A stretch of 64,000 nucleotides of DNA from positions 2,197,469 through 2,261,468 of the forward strand of contig NW_019091371.1 in the NCBI RefSeq assembly GCF_001949145.1. The letters are read 5' to 3'. Shown here piece by piece: positions 20,825 to 32,600 of the stretch. The notes below the pieces were generated by a model. It ran no database searches and was not told the DNA's origin. It saw nothing but the letters and a program-made list of their open reading frames with translations. The stretch's first letter is position 1. Every line of letters begins with the position of its first letter. This stretch comes from Acanthaster planci (taxonomy: Eukaryota > Echinodermata > Asteroidea > Valvatida > Acanthasteridae). The position numbers were made by a program, and so were the translations under genes.

Positions 20825-21667
20825 AAACGAATTTCATCACGACCTTTCACTTCCGGCTTTAACGTTCGTATATAGTCACCTTGTTTATGCACGTTTGTAT
20901 TCACTTCATGTTCTTTCGTCAGAAAGAGATGTACGAGGGTCCAAATATTTTAACACCTACCTTCAGTCGATGGCGCTTGCCTGATGCAGTTCTTGTCAAG
21001 TTGAATAAGACTTCAGAATTTTAATTTTCAGGTTATTTGCTAAAATTTGTTTTGCTCTCTTTTTACCTCACCTTTTACTTGAAGACTAAACCAAAAAATA
21101 ATTGTCTAACTTGTCATTTGCGTACACCGAGTTACACTGGACGTCATGTATTTTAAATCTGTGGAAGTGAAAGCCTAGGTCAATTTTTGGCACGAATTTC
21201 TCTTCCCGATCGGGAAATTTGTCAGTTTCAATAAATCAATAGGGAAGCATATACATGTACTGTACAAAGACCTTCTTCAGAAGTGATCTGTGATAAATTA
21301 AATGATTGCAAGTTCTGAAATCATGATGGGGTCAAAAGCAATTTGGTCTTTTAAAAGAAATGGTTTTCATTTGAAGAATATGGAATTTAATTTGAAAGCA
21401 AGGTTACCGTGAAAATCACCGAATTATTACTATATTTTAAAATTCAATAGCTTGGATACCATTTCGTAGATAAATGGGCCTTTCTCTAGTAACAGGAATA
21501 TTTAAGGGGAACCCTAACCCCTAGAGTGTATGTAAAATCATATTAAAATTGCAGGATCGAGGAGACTGTTAGGGGGCTATAAACTCTCATGGCACAATTC
21601 GTATCGTACCTAGCTTGATAAGATCAACCATTTTCAGCCTAAATTACTTACAAAATGTCAGATTATG

Positions 21668-21740
21668 CACCTTGGGCCGTGTCCGAATCAGTTGCCTACG
21701 ACCGAAAATTACGCACTAGTCTACGGTAGTGGCCGCGGCC
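21668..21740. repeat. terminal fragment of element family C
   Basis: Begins 'gggccgtgtccgaatcagtt', matching the terminal inverted repeat of the complete copy at 54023-54141. Only one end is recognisable here. Confidence 0.4.
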
Positions 21741-22605
21741 AGTTCCCATTAAGTTGTGCGTACATTCCTGGGTCGAGTTCGGGCTCCGTGTTTCTTGACA
21801 CGGGTTTCTTGTTCTCGCGCTCGAACGGCGGGAACACGACTCAACAACACTTGTCTCGGTACAGGATCACACACCACCTCCTCGTCAGGGTTTTGCAGGA
21901 ACACACGGAAAAACTCGTGAAATCTTTATTTTTGAACAGCTGCAAAAAATAGAGAGATGGTTTAAAAAGTTGGAGACAATAGGAAGTTTTGAAAATTAAC
22001 GTTAATTATTTTTCACGACACAGAAGTGAAGGTTCCTGTTTAAAAAGAACAGAATTCAGCCCGGTTGTCCAAGCATTAACTCTCGAATAGTTTACTACGA
22101 TATCGACGCCGCCATGTTGCTTGTCACTAAATACCAGTGATGACCAATTGTACATTCCCGGCATTCGAGCGGCCGACCCAAGAACGAAAAATCAAGCTGT
22201 TCGTGAACATACGAGAATAAGCCGCCCGAACTCGGCCTTGGGTTCTCTAAAACGTGTGTAGCGCCCTCACACAGTTCTTCCTGAATTATGTGGAATTAAT
22301 GAGGGCGCTGTATTGGGCGGGTGTGAACCGAACATCGGCAGTTACAATCTGCCCAACACTCTTCGCTGTGTGCGGCGTGCCCACCATGTCTTTGGAGAGC
22401 TCTTTCTTGGACATGTGGGAACATGGCATGTCTGTACTTAACAATCAGGAAATTACCTGCAAATCACGTACTATATGTGCCATTTAAGACGCGATTCGCT
22501 ATAATGAATTACCAGTCGTTTCATAGGTCATAATCATTCGAATACAAAAAAGATTCTTCTGTCTAATAGCCTTTGAAAAATACACGGAGCCTTTCCATAT
22601 AATTA

Positions 22606-22760
22606 TGTACGTTTGGGGGTGTTTTACGTAAACGATGCGTTCATGCGTTTCACTTTCACGGACACAAAAATCGACTCCATTTATAACACACGTGTGTGTT
22701 GCGTTCAGCCGTCGAATTCCCTCCAAGAGCGATGTTGACGCGCATATGGAAAGGTGTGTT
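22606..22760. mobile_element. non-autonomous element family B, copy 2
   Basis: Shares 'gatgcgttcatgcgtttcac' and the following 'acggacacaaaaatcgact' with 17920-18167. The internal hairpin is decayed. Non-coding. Confidence 0.55.
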
Positions 22761-22974
22761 TTGATACGTTAGCTCCAGTACAGCGTGTGTAGAAAATGTG
22801 TAACTAGGCGTATCCCACGGGGCAAAGTCACCGAGCCGTAAAGCGTGAAATTCAAGGAATCGTGAAAAATACAAACACACAAACGGCATACGGGTGATGG
22901 TTTGCTCGTTCGTGCTGCTTTTGCAGGCCCGGCTGGCAGAGACAACTTTCTCTGGATGCCCAACGGTTCAGGTT

Positions 22975-23140
22975 TGTAAGTCGTACATACGATAAATAAC
23001 TCCTGTGCATGACTTTTTTAAAGTCGTACGTACGACACAAGTTGTATGCGTGGGATATAAATCGAACGTACTCGTTTAATGATTGATGAATCGGACTTGC
23101 GAGATGTAAGTCGTACGTAAGATATGTAATCCGTACTGAA
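22975..23140. repeat. cluster of the palindromic word GTCGTACGTACGAC
   Basis: Near-copies of 'aagtcgtacgtacga' occur at about 22978, 23022 and 23107, with a partial copy near 23128. The word is its own reverse complement. Its layout resembles the clusters at 33980, 43677, 53216 and 60005, although each uses a different word. Confidence 0.45.
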
Positions 23141-23394
23141 TTACAAGCTATCTGTGCGAGTTAGCAAAAGGAGGAAACAGTTTGTACAGTCTCCCTGCTA
23201 CAGCTTTGTAAGTCTTCTTATAGAATTATAGACCACCATTAAGTCAACTAGGTAACTGTCTTACAAGTCGACAAATCAGAAACATACACATTTCTATACA
23301 TCCAGCAAAGCCACTGAGTTGCTCCTTGAAAGTGTCCTTATTGACCAAAATTTTGACCGTGAAAAGTTTAGCGAGAGATCTTAACGAGGGCCTT

Positions 23395-23760
23395 GATGCA
23401 CATGCTTCGGGACTATTCAGGGTAAAGTGTTAATGAGTATTCTATATTAAGGCTAAGAAAAATGTTGACAACGGTAGTAAATTATCAGAGCAGTGACATG
23501 GTTCACATGAGAACATAGACATCAGTCCAGCGCAAACATTTTCTTTCAAGTCAACCTCGACCAGTTTTTTAATGAAAAAAATAGCAAATATTCATTCCAA
23601 TAAATTATTCCAATTATTTGTCCTTTCATCTGGGGACAGACTTTCCAAATATTACATTTAATCCTTGCACACACCAGTTCCAAACATTCTAAACATTATG
23701 TGACTGAGAAATCTCATTTTTGTAGATAATTGCTCGGCCCTCTCGTGGTAAAAGAATGTA
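23395..23760. repeat. diverged repeat pair, copy 1
   Basis: Matches 29340-29660 in the same orientation through 'gggactattcagggtaaa', 'aatccttgca' and 'ttttgtagataattg', in the same order and at similar spacing. It has no coding capacity that I can see. It is either an old transposable element or an old local duplication. Confidence 0.4.
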
Positions 23761-26700
23761 ACTTGATTTGTTTTACGTTTTGAGATAAGGACATGATGTC
23801 GTAGTTAAATATTAGGGCGCTCTTTCCCTTCAGCGAAGCAAGAATTTCGTACAGTTTTTCCTGTACGAGTTCCTGTTTGCACCTTTTATCTCAGGTATTC
23901 TTCAGAGATTTTCTTAGGCGGGCCAAAGCGTCTCACGCAACAAACACTGCGCACCGTTAAATTTCAGAGAAAACCTTACAGATTTGTGTTATCAGCTTGT
24001 GCTTGTAAATGTGATCTCCGAAGATACACTTCATAAAAGAAAGGCTCTTTTCCATCGTTTTCAATTAATCTAAATGCCTCCTCGAGTGAGCCCCAATGAA
24101 TAAAACATGTTTTTTATTAGAGTCCATCTCCATCCAGTTTATTTTATGCGGTTTCTATGACAAAACAGTGAATCTTAAAATACCTCCTTTTGCAAAAAAT
24201 CTGTGAATTTGAATAAAAACAACTTGTTTTGCGTCTGTCCAGCAGGTTTCCTTCAGCTACCGCAAGTATAAAAGATTCAGTAATTTTGAGATTAAAGAGA
24301 ATATGTAGCTGTGTCTGTCGGTCTCTTTGCTGTGAAATTTGCACACAGGTTTGCCAATCTAGTAAAGTAGCGAACAACTTCAAGTGTAAAAACCTTTCCC
24401 ATCTTTCACGGGGTACAACGCTCAAAAGCTTACTGTTGGCAGCCGTCATTAACAAAAAGCTAGTTGCACCGTGAACAGAAGTTGGTGACTTGGCACAAAA
24501 ATAATGTGATGTCTCCTTCACTTGTGGACTTTTGCATTTGGATATTTTGATCACAGCATAACTGTGACACTGTCCATGGTTTTCTGGAATTCGTGAAGTA
24601 CAGAAATTCAGAAGATTAGCTTTATTCCGATAACTCTTTTCTGCTCGAACCTAGAGTCATAATTCATTTGCTATTGGCCACTTAAGAATTGCAAAACACA
24701 GCAGCCAAATGTAGATAACAGGCAAACTGCATGTCGTTGATTAAGTATGAATGTCTCCGTTTGATTAGCCTAATCCCAAGTTCGGGATTTTCCATTGTAA
24801 CCGGTGTCAAACATTTTCAAACCGTGAGAAGAATATAAGAATACTTAAATGAACCTGACAACCCATTTCAGCAATTATTTCAACATCTTGTAAAAGTCCA
24901 AGGGGGGAAGCAAAGCTCGTTTGCTGATAGATTTTGTTTAGTTGGATATTTTGTTTTAAATAGTAAAGCTTTAACGTGACTGGTGCTAAACGTTTCTTTG
25001 TGAGTTGTTTCACAAGCACACAATGAAGCTTCGAATGAATTGCTGCTGCTAGCATGGTTGGTAGACTTTTAGGGGATTGCTTTTTAGTTAAATTAAGTAA
25101 GATAGAAATAATTACCCCTAAATGAAAAGATTGAGCCTTGGTCTTCTCCGGCCGCTTTTTGACTCCGCAAAATAGTTGTAGATGGGTATTTACAATACCC
25201 AATACTAAGAAAATGTGTCCTTTCATGGGGATAGTCACCTTAAGGAGCAAACACTGCCTCACCAAATCCTATTCCCACATTTAGTGGAAGTAAAAAATGG
25301 CTGCTAGTTGAAATCAGTGGTGGACCATTGGCTACATTGAAGCTTTACTACACAGCGAAGGAGTGAGAGTCATGCTGCATGTACAGAAGCTTTTATACTG
25401 CTTTGCAGGAATGGTGTGCCCTGCCTTGTCCATTGAATTTAATTATAAAAACTGTACATCTGAACAATGGGGAATTATCATAACTTTAAAAAAACAGTGC
25501 GGGACTGTAGCAAGCTGTTCCTGAATTCACTAGAGACTTAAATGATGCTTGGCGAAATTCAAAATAACAATAAATTCTGTGAATTAATCACGTTATTGTG
25601 ACATTTGCCGTGCTATTCAAACAGTGATGCATTGTTCTGGCATGTAATTAAGTCAAAAATCCCCATGTCTGATGTGAATTCATAGCTACAAGGTACGGTA
25701 CATCGCTTTGCTGTGAAATGCGGAGAATCAGGCGACATGGACAAAGATACTTAGAGGGGGCGCTCTTCAGATTGACATCCCAAAGCAGTGTGCGGAGTTG
25801 CAATCCTGTCGCCACGATAACTGTAGTAATACATGTGGTGTCACATGGATTCATGGATGCGGTGTACACTTCTTGCGACATAGAACTGGTTACCTTTGGT
25901 TTTAGCGATACGCCTGAAATTGACATTTGGTTGTGCTATTTCAGGGAGCCATATGCCTCTTTATACGGAGCCCTCGAACAAAAAACGTCCCAATTGTTTT
26001 GTAATAATTATATTTTATATTGAGTTCTGGCAACTAGAAACCAATATATTATTTGTTTGCAAACTTCATATCCGTCGTTCTTAACGTCTCAAGCTGTGCA
26101 AAACACGACAAGACGCTAAACAATAGGCTAGATTTTGAATAACGAACGCCGTCCCGTATCAGAAACCTGGATTTGTTAAGTACATGTTTGGCCCTTTCAA
26201 TTCTTCAATTTGAAAAAAAAAAACAATTGAATTGAACACCCAAGCCAGTTTACGAAAAATAAAAGATTACAAAATGAAGGAATTACAAGGAGATTCATGT
26301 GGATTACAGATAGATTCTGCCGGCGGAACATTTAAAAAAAACACTACTGAAAGATATTTGTGAAAAAGAACAGAATCCGAACTATTTTTTGGGAGGGAGG
26401 AATTCGGGAGTTTCTTGGTGTAAAGTTTTATGGTTTGTCAGATGGGCGAGGCTAATTAGGGAGGCTTTTTACTCGCTCTCGGAAGAAGGGGGGTGAAATT
26501 GTCATACAAAAATCTCCTTTTCCATCGTTCTATTTCAGAAACAGTGCTTAAGTACCACTGCTGCAAAATTGTAATTGAACTTTGCGTCATTCATTCATTA
26601 CAGGAGGAAAATAATTACACTCCAACAAGTCACACTATTCCACAATTAAAAGAAAAAAAACTTTAACGAAATCATTGCCCACCACGGCTTCCGGAAAGGG
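23761..26700. other. intergenic, long chance frames only
   Basis: Minus-strand frames at 24144-24554 and 24807-25265 are long but have low-complexity, Leu/Lys-rich translations and no splice or start support. A minus-strand frame at 25648-25926 follows a fair acceptor but is matched by an equally open plus-strand frame. No gene is claimed. Confidence 0.4.
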
Positions 26701-26791
26701 TCTCTAAGGTACAAAAGCTTACATTGTATTAGAGACTGCCTGAAGTCCAAATGCGTCAGTGCGCATTATGATGCGTGCTGATCACCATCGA

Positions 26792-26964
26792 CCAATGGTA
26801 CGCCAGCTTGCAGCACGTGACTCAGAGTCACCACGCCGCAACTACGGAATGCCAACTCCATTGGCCAGTTTACTTTCAGGGGGAGGAGTCAGTTTTGTTG
26901 CCGTTACTTCGGTGGATGACGTCCGCGGCGACTGGGAACCCCACGCGTTAAAAAGTGTATAAAA
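26792..26964 (+). promoter_or_regulatory. promoter of the three-peptide precursor
   Basis: In order: CCAAT (26792-26796), E-box CACGTG (26814-26819), inverted CCAAT (26860-26864), a CRE-like TGACGTCC (26917-26924, one mismatch to the palindrome) and TATA box TATAAAA (26958-26964). The order and spacing (CRE-like 34 bp before TATA) are those of a regulated animal promoter. Transcription should start near 26985-26995. Confidence 0.55.
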
Positions 26965-27018
26965 TTGAAAGGAGTGCGAAGTTGGCGGTAAATTTGCCTC
27001 CGGTGAGAATCGAAGTTT

Positions 27019-27042
27019 ATGCCCTACGCGAATCCTGCATGA
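27019..27042 (+). other. short upstream ORF (MPYANPA)
   Basis: A seven-codon ORF in the predicted 5' leader ends at TGA 27040-27042, overlapping by ATGA an in-frame ATG (27039) of the precursor. It would lower or gate translation of the main frame and favour reinitiation at 27054. Confidence 0.4.
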
Positions 27043-27053
27043 CCGACAGAGTG

Positions 27054-27596
27054 ATGGCACTGAATGGACAATTGACAAGAATGCTTCTCGTCGCGTGTTT
27101 CTTGCTACTTGGAGTTTCGTCAACCCGAGCACACGTGTATTTCAGCAGCGGAGATGAGACAAAACCTGGACCACCAGAGTACGGGCCAGGGGGCGAACCC
27201 AAGCAAGACGAGCCGGCGTTTGAAGACGGGGATAACGAGGCCCAGATCCCGGACTGGAAAGAGCGGCAATTGCACGCTGGTCTGACCGCTCTGAAGCACA
27301 GCTTACAGTCCCGATACTCAGCGGCCAGCAAGAGGTCTTGGTTACCGGGCACTCAGACTGGATTGTTTGGTAAGCGCGGCAGCCATTGGCTGAGCCCGGA
27401 GAAGCGGCAACTCTGGGCCAATCAGCAGTCTGGCCTCTTTGGGAAGCGGGAAGACAGCAGGGACCAAACTCTTCCCAAGTGGACTGTGAAGCGGTCGGCG
27501 GAGGAGAGTGAGTTTGGGCGGCAGAGACGTAGAGGTGTACCCCACGTATTCCAGAGCGGGGGAATCTTTGGTAAACGATCTGCTGACGACTGGTAG
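27054..27596 (+). CDS. neuropeptide-type precursor with three linear amidated peptides
   Basis: 180 residues in one exon. The signal peptide is residues 1-26 (core MLLVACFLLLGVSS, cut after TRA). An acidic spacer (27-92) is followed by three peptides, each closed by Gly-Lys-Arg: SWLPGTQTGLF (95-105), QLWANQQSGLF (119-129, N-terminal Gln can cyclise) and GVPHVFQSGGIF (161-172). The cleavage sites before them are KR 93-94, KR 117-118 and RRR 158-160. The common tail is [S/T]-G-(G)-[L/I]-F-amide, and two of the three have an N-terminal Trp. The chosen ATG (27054) has G at -3 and +4; the ATG at 27039 has a poor context, and any earlier start lies in the TATA box. The tail recalls the cyclic peptide of the 18498 gene (SAGGLF-amide), 8 kb away. 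Not a family I can name; SALMFamides and kisspeptins were considered, and neither tail fits. Confidence 0.85.
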   Translation: MALNGQLTRMLLVACFLLLGVSSTRAHVYFSSGDETKPGPPEYGPGGEPKQDEPAFEDGDNEAQIPDWKERQLHAGLTALKHSLQSRYSAASKRSWLPGTQTGLFGKRGSHWLSPEKRQLWANQQSGLFGKREDSRDQTLPKWTVKRSAEESEFGRQRRRGVPHVFQSGGIFGKRSADDW

Positions 27597-28390
27597 ACGG
27601 GGCTCGAACAAACCCGTATACATCTACAGGTCGGGGGTAAGCATCTCTCATATTCTTAAACTGCTTCAATAGAGTTTCCAAGCTCAGTGGATGAGTATAC
27701 CAAATTGGATTAATCATGTTTCAAAAGTCAAGACCATCCATCAAATTGACCACAGGTTGTTCAATTTTTCCATTATTGAAGGGAGTACCTTATATTCCTA
27801 CCGCGTAACTTTATACCAATAACTACCTGAGCACAAACCAACTTTAACTTCAGAATTCCATCTTTAAAAATCTTTGCACCAGAACGTTAATCTTAGCAGG
27901 GCTGGTTTTCGGTATAATTTTGCAGGCCCCCTTAGGGTTAATGAGAGCGAAAGCATCTTTTTCCCCTTTAAAATATAGACACCATCTTTCCTCGACAAGC
28001 AATGGCCAGTGAACAAAAACTAAGCCGTAACAAAAGTCATTCTGAACAAGCTCAACATTGCATGCAATTTCCAATGAATCCAATTTAATAGCTGCAACGA
28101 TATAAGCCCCTCATTTCTGAAGATACGCACCTTAACGCAGTCGATTTGAATATTGCCCTAGGTTCAGTGGGCCCAACATCCGCAAGATAATTATCGATGT
28201 AAATAAAGACCATGGTCAGGCTGGTGAAGTGGAACTGAACTGTCAATCTAGGAGTATTAACATGCAACGGGGATAGGCTTGTGTCCCCAGATGTATTGTC
28301 AATCAGACAATATAGAGAACAAACAGACATAGGAGCAAAGAGTGAAACTGCCTTGATGCTTGAACAAAACATTGCAGGTGATAAAATAAT
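27597..28390. other. downstream of the precursor, nothing recognised
   Basis: The minus-strand frames at 27850-28083 and 28085-28372 are interrupted and show no family motif beyond a chance-like FIYIDNYL. No clear AATAAA is seen close to the precursor stop. Confidence 0.35.
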
Positions 28391-28744
28391 TTAATACATA
28401 GAATTGTGTTCATCATCACAACTACTCATGTTTGACATGTATCTCAGGTAGTTTATAAACAAAACGGGCAAAGTTTCCCTCCAAGAAGAGGGTAATCGTC
28501 CGCCATAGTATGTTTTCAGAGATCTTAGTAGGTGGCGCTGAAGCAAGGCCAATTCCCGTTCAGGTGTGCCGTCACGAAATAGCCTTAAATACAGCGTGCA
28601 GTTTAATGATGGGGTCAAATACGATACGTTAGCCATGAAATTAGCACCGAGGTTCTTCCGTTGTGCGAGCGAAGAAGCGAGCAAGCGTACGGAATATTGA
28701 CATATAAGAAACGCAAGCAAATCAGGGGTAGGTGATGAGTTCAT
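28391..28744 (-). CDS. open frame of 117 codons, doubtful
   Basis: Starts MNSSPTPDLLAFLICQYS with A at -3, has even amino-acid use and ends in TAA. No signal peptide, domain or splice context is recognised, and frames of this length arise by chance here. Listed only as a possibility. Confidence 0.2.
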   Translation of the reverse strand: MNSSPTPDLLAFLICQYSVRLLASSLAQRKNLGANFMANVSYLTPSLNCTLYLRLFRDGTPERELALLQRHLLRSLKTYYGGRLPSSWRETLPVLFINYLRYMSNMSSCDDEHNSMY

Positions 28745-29339
28745 AATGATTGCCCGAATAATGTTGACCGAAAGGAAACCTACCCAGTTCGTCTACACGT
28801 AATCCATCCTCCCTGCAATGCACACCACCGATGGAAAGCGTAAGTGGTTTTGGACACTGCTGCTGCCGTTCCTAGTACCCGAAAATTTATACATCATTTG
28901 GAAGCGTCAACTGTGAAAAAACTACAGCATACACTTTGGATGCCATGCAATAGATAAGAAAGTATAACGAGTGGATACGCGTGCCTAACAGACAGACGTT
29001 ATGTTCGTTCTCACGTGGGCAAGAATTTATCTTTAACATATTCCTTTCAGTATTACTCGTGCGCCACTGAACATTCTTCTTATAGACATCAACCTTGCTT
29101 TTCAGTTTAGCCAGAAAAAGTAGTCCTACAAGTCCTTGGGTGACTGTCTGTTAGTTAACAAAAACAAGGAAAGTTCGGAGTAAGTTTGCAGCTTGCATGC
29201 CTAACAAAATCATAAATTATTAATTGACATTTTGTTCTGAGAATCGACAGCGCATGTTTCAATTATACCTAGCAAAGTCAGTTGCTGCCCGAAGTTTTTG
29301 TTTGTGAAACGTTGGTGAATCTTCATGGCAGCCTTAATG

Positions 29340-29660
29340 TTTTTATTTAAAGGGACTGCTCAGGGTAAAAAATTTTATTTGAGCATTCTCCGGCAAAGTG
29401 AAGAAATATGTTGATAACTGGGGTTATTATTCGATCGGGGGCGAGTATGACTAGAATACATAGCCGGCAGTCTTGCCCTAACATTCTTCATTCACTTAAA
29501 TTCGACTTCAATTATCGTTTTCGACGGGAAACAGCACATTTTCATTTTCGTCCTTAATCTTAACTCTTAATCCTTGCAGACATCACATCACATCACATTC
29601 TTAACGTGTTTGATTGAAAAACCCATTTTGTAGATAATTGATTTTACCGCCCACGCGTCT
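29340..29660. repeat. diverged repeat pair, copy 2
   Basis: Counterpart of 23395-23760; starts 'agggactgctcagggtaaa' and ends near 'ttttgtagataattg'. It carries a small (CATCA)n-like run at 29581-29599 that the other copy lacks. Confidence 0.4.
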
Positions 29661-32600
29661 GCTCATTTCCTGTCTCCTTTTCTGAGAAGGGAAAAAACAA
29701 TGGCTCATTGAGGCCAAATGCTGTCTAATCCAACAAGAAGTTATAATGACTAAAGGTTTGCGTTGGTTGTCACTCACTTGGCTTCGTGATGCCAAACCGT
29801 CTCGCAGGCCAACGGCTTAAACAAGTATTGTGTTGTGTGCTCTTTCTAATGAGCTGGCTAACTAAGTCAAGGGAAAAAGTTCCCCCGTCACTCAACTTCT
29901 GGGATTCTGACGTCTAGACCGTGCTTGTCTAGTTGTTGGCAGAGTTCATGTTGATTATTATTGGCCTACCATATCTGCATGGCAACGAATCAAAGGATTC
30001 AGTTTTCAGTGTATTCGACCGCATGATATCCCAAGCCGAACTCTGTTTCCCACTTGGGCAGATGAAGATGACTTTTGTGTCTCTTGGGTTAATTTTTAAA
30101 AGTAGAAAGAAAGACATTATCAGTCATTTTTCTTCAGGAGAGACTCAAGGGGAAAAAAACGAAACTTTAAGGACTTAAAACAGTAACAGTAAAACAGAAA
30201 GCATAACCTTGTACCAGAATTAGTAAACAGGGCGCCAGCTTGTCCGAACACAACTTTTCATTTAATTAAACTAAGCCATTTTTCTGCAGTTTTAAATTGC
30301 AGATGATGCTGCATAAAACTTGACTTCACAAATAGCTCTATATGCAGATCTAGAGAAGAAATCTTCTGCTCAGTCCTGAAAACGGTACATGCAATCTTCC
30401 CGCATAAAAAGTGTAGGAATTGAAATTACCTGTGTCCCTACTCCATGCAACAATAGAGGCTTTGCGTGGTAGCCATTTTGCAGGGCAGTTCTTTTGTTCC
30501 CTAGGAAATCCGTTGTGCATATCCTGTGGAACAAAAGCACGGGCCTGCAAGATCTCAGCCATGCAAACCAGAAATAGAGTTCTGTTATATGCACACTATG
30601 TATGGTGGCTATATGCTGCGGGCTGATTCCTAAATATTCATCGTGAGACGTCCCGTGCCATTCCTGCCGGTGAACCAAATTGGCCGTCAAAATTGTAATG
30701 AGTAGAAATGTTATTAGGATCAAAGTGCCGATCGGCTTTCCCTTCGGCTATTATCATCTCTTAGCGATTGGTCGTGCTTATGACTTTCCTTCGTGTGACA
30801 TAAATGTTGGTTAAATGTGACAAGTCCATACCATAGTCAAAATACGAGATGATGGAGGACGCACGCGATCTGCCTGGGGCGCCACACTTAACAGATTAAG
30901 CGTTTAGCCTCACACCCGCGAGTTCTTTAAAGAGTCTCCCTGCACAACTGCTGGTCCAAGGAACGACGTGAGGTCCAGAGGCGAGAAGTATGAAATTCCT
31001 TTTTTCCTTCGTTTGTCTAATTGTTTGTTTGGGCCATATTTTATAGTGAAGAACTTTCACAGGTGCGACAGTACTGGTATAAGGCAAGTAACCGTAAGAG
31101 TTCCAGATACAATTTTATTGGAACAAGCACACACGATCTGGTTTCCAAGGCAGCAAACTCAGGCGTACGCGTTAAGGGTGCGCAGCCATAAAGTGTTAAC
31201 AGGTCAATACAAAGCTGTGTAGGTGGTAGCAGCCTTTTTTGGAAGGTAAAAAAAATCAAGTAAGCCTAATGTTACCGCCAGCCAAACATTCGTCTTTTGT
31301 TTCAAAACACGTCGGTGAGTTTTGACCAAACAAGACTGGGCTTCCGTGCAGTCGCTTAAGACCTCTGATTATGTTCTTAGTTCGGGACGGCGTCTTTCTA
31401 TGAAAATATCTACGTTGTTATTGGTGCGGAATTGGGTTTTCAATCAGTTTGCAGTTGGCAGCTTTTTTATTTTACGCGCTGTCGCAGTGCTTTGTTTATC
31501 CACCATCGATGTTTGTTCTTTTATTTTGTCTCTCGAGAGTGGGATTTCAGGGCAGTGAAAACACATCAAGTGACAGTGGGTATATTTTTTATGTTTCAGG
31601 TGGTTTATTTGCATTACAAACAATATTGACTCAAGAGCTCTGGTGTGTTTTGCTGTCTAACATCGAGTATCGATTGCCATTTGACATATCGCGTGTGGTA
31701 TTGAGTCCTCAAAAACGTTATCTGAATTACCCACTGCAAAGCTACTTTTCATGAACCATTTTTTGTCTACATTACCTGCAGGGCAGTGCCATCACTGCCA
31801 GTGGTACTTCCATGTCGGCTTGGAGTATATGATTTCGTTTTCCTGGACATTATTTTAACCTTTTATCCGTCAAGGATTGTGAGGGCAATTTCAAGCAAAC
31901 ACTTACGTTGGTATCAGTGGTTGTTATTACTGCATAGGTTTACATTCTGCATTTTGTTCGGTTGTTTTTTTGCTTCGTATGTATACCACACGCTGTCTCG
32001 ATTTCACCCATGTCCATAGGGACAAAAGCACTCTCTCTCTCTACACGCCAGTGATTTCTTTGACTACGCATCGGTTGCCGCTAAGCCACACAGCTGTTCA
32101 TACAGAGAGTTGCGACATGAGTGTCTCGATTGTTGGAATCAAAATGGTGGATTATGCTTCAGTGCATATGGACAATTAGCACACAACAGCTACATGCAGT
32201 ATACACATTAACAGCCATTTTGGTTCCAAGGTCTGAGGTTGCCGTTACCCTCTATATATACAGCTCTGCTACGCCATTACCAATCATTCCCCGAAGTGGC
32301 GACATTGCAGACTCTGGAGGAGGCTCATTTAATACACGAACGATTTACTAGTTTGTTTTCCTTTTTCGTTTTCGAGCCATTGGTTGGGTGTAATTCAGGC
32401 TTGTTGACTCAAAGAAGACTGACCATCTTTAATGCGTTCAGTCTAAGCCACGTTTGCAGTCGCACTGAGCTAAATATACACCTGAAATCCGCCTTTGGCT
32501 CTTGGTTCAATTAAAGAGTGAAGGAGGCAAACAGAGCCATGCCTTCTCCCTCGATGCATTTTGGGTGATTAAAATAACGTGAGGAAAGAAGAACGATTCA

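Noticed and set aside
24144-24554. 136-codon minus-strand frame
   Set aside because: No start, domain or splice evidence; opposite strand also partly open.
24807-25265. Longest remaining minus-strand frame (152 codons) with a possible signal-like start MKGHIFLVLGIV
   Set aside because: Poor start context, Leu/Lys-rich translation without domains, no splice support; a frame of this length is expected about once by chance here.
25648-25926. Minus-strand frame after an ATTTCAG acceptor, cysteine-containing
   Set aside because: The plus strand is equally open over the same interval, so coding direction cannot be told; left out of the gene list.
28085-28372. FIYIDNYL segment resembling a reverse transcriptase YxDD box
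   Set aside because: The box is wrong (IDN) and none of the flanking reverse transcriptase motifs are present.
30350-30723. Minus-strand frames with a donor-like ACACAG|GTAATT
   Set aside because: More than one frame is open over the same bases and no acceptor or start favours one of them.
31322-32514. Chain of overlapping plus-strand frames with hydrophobic translations
   Set aside because: T-rich composition lowers stop codons and gives Phe/Leu-rich peptides; no start or splice signals.
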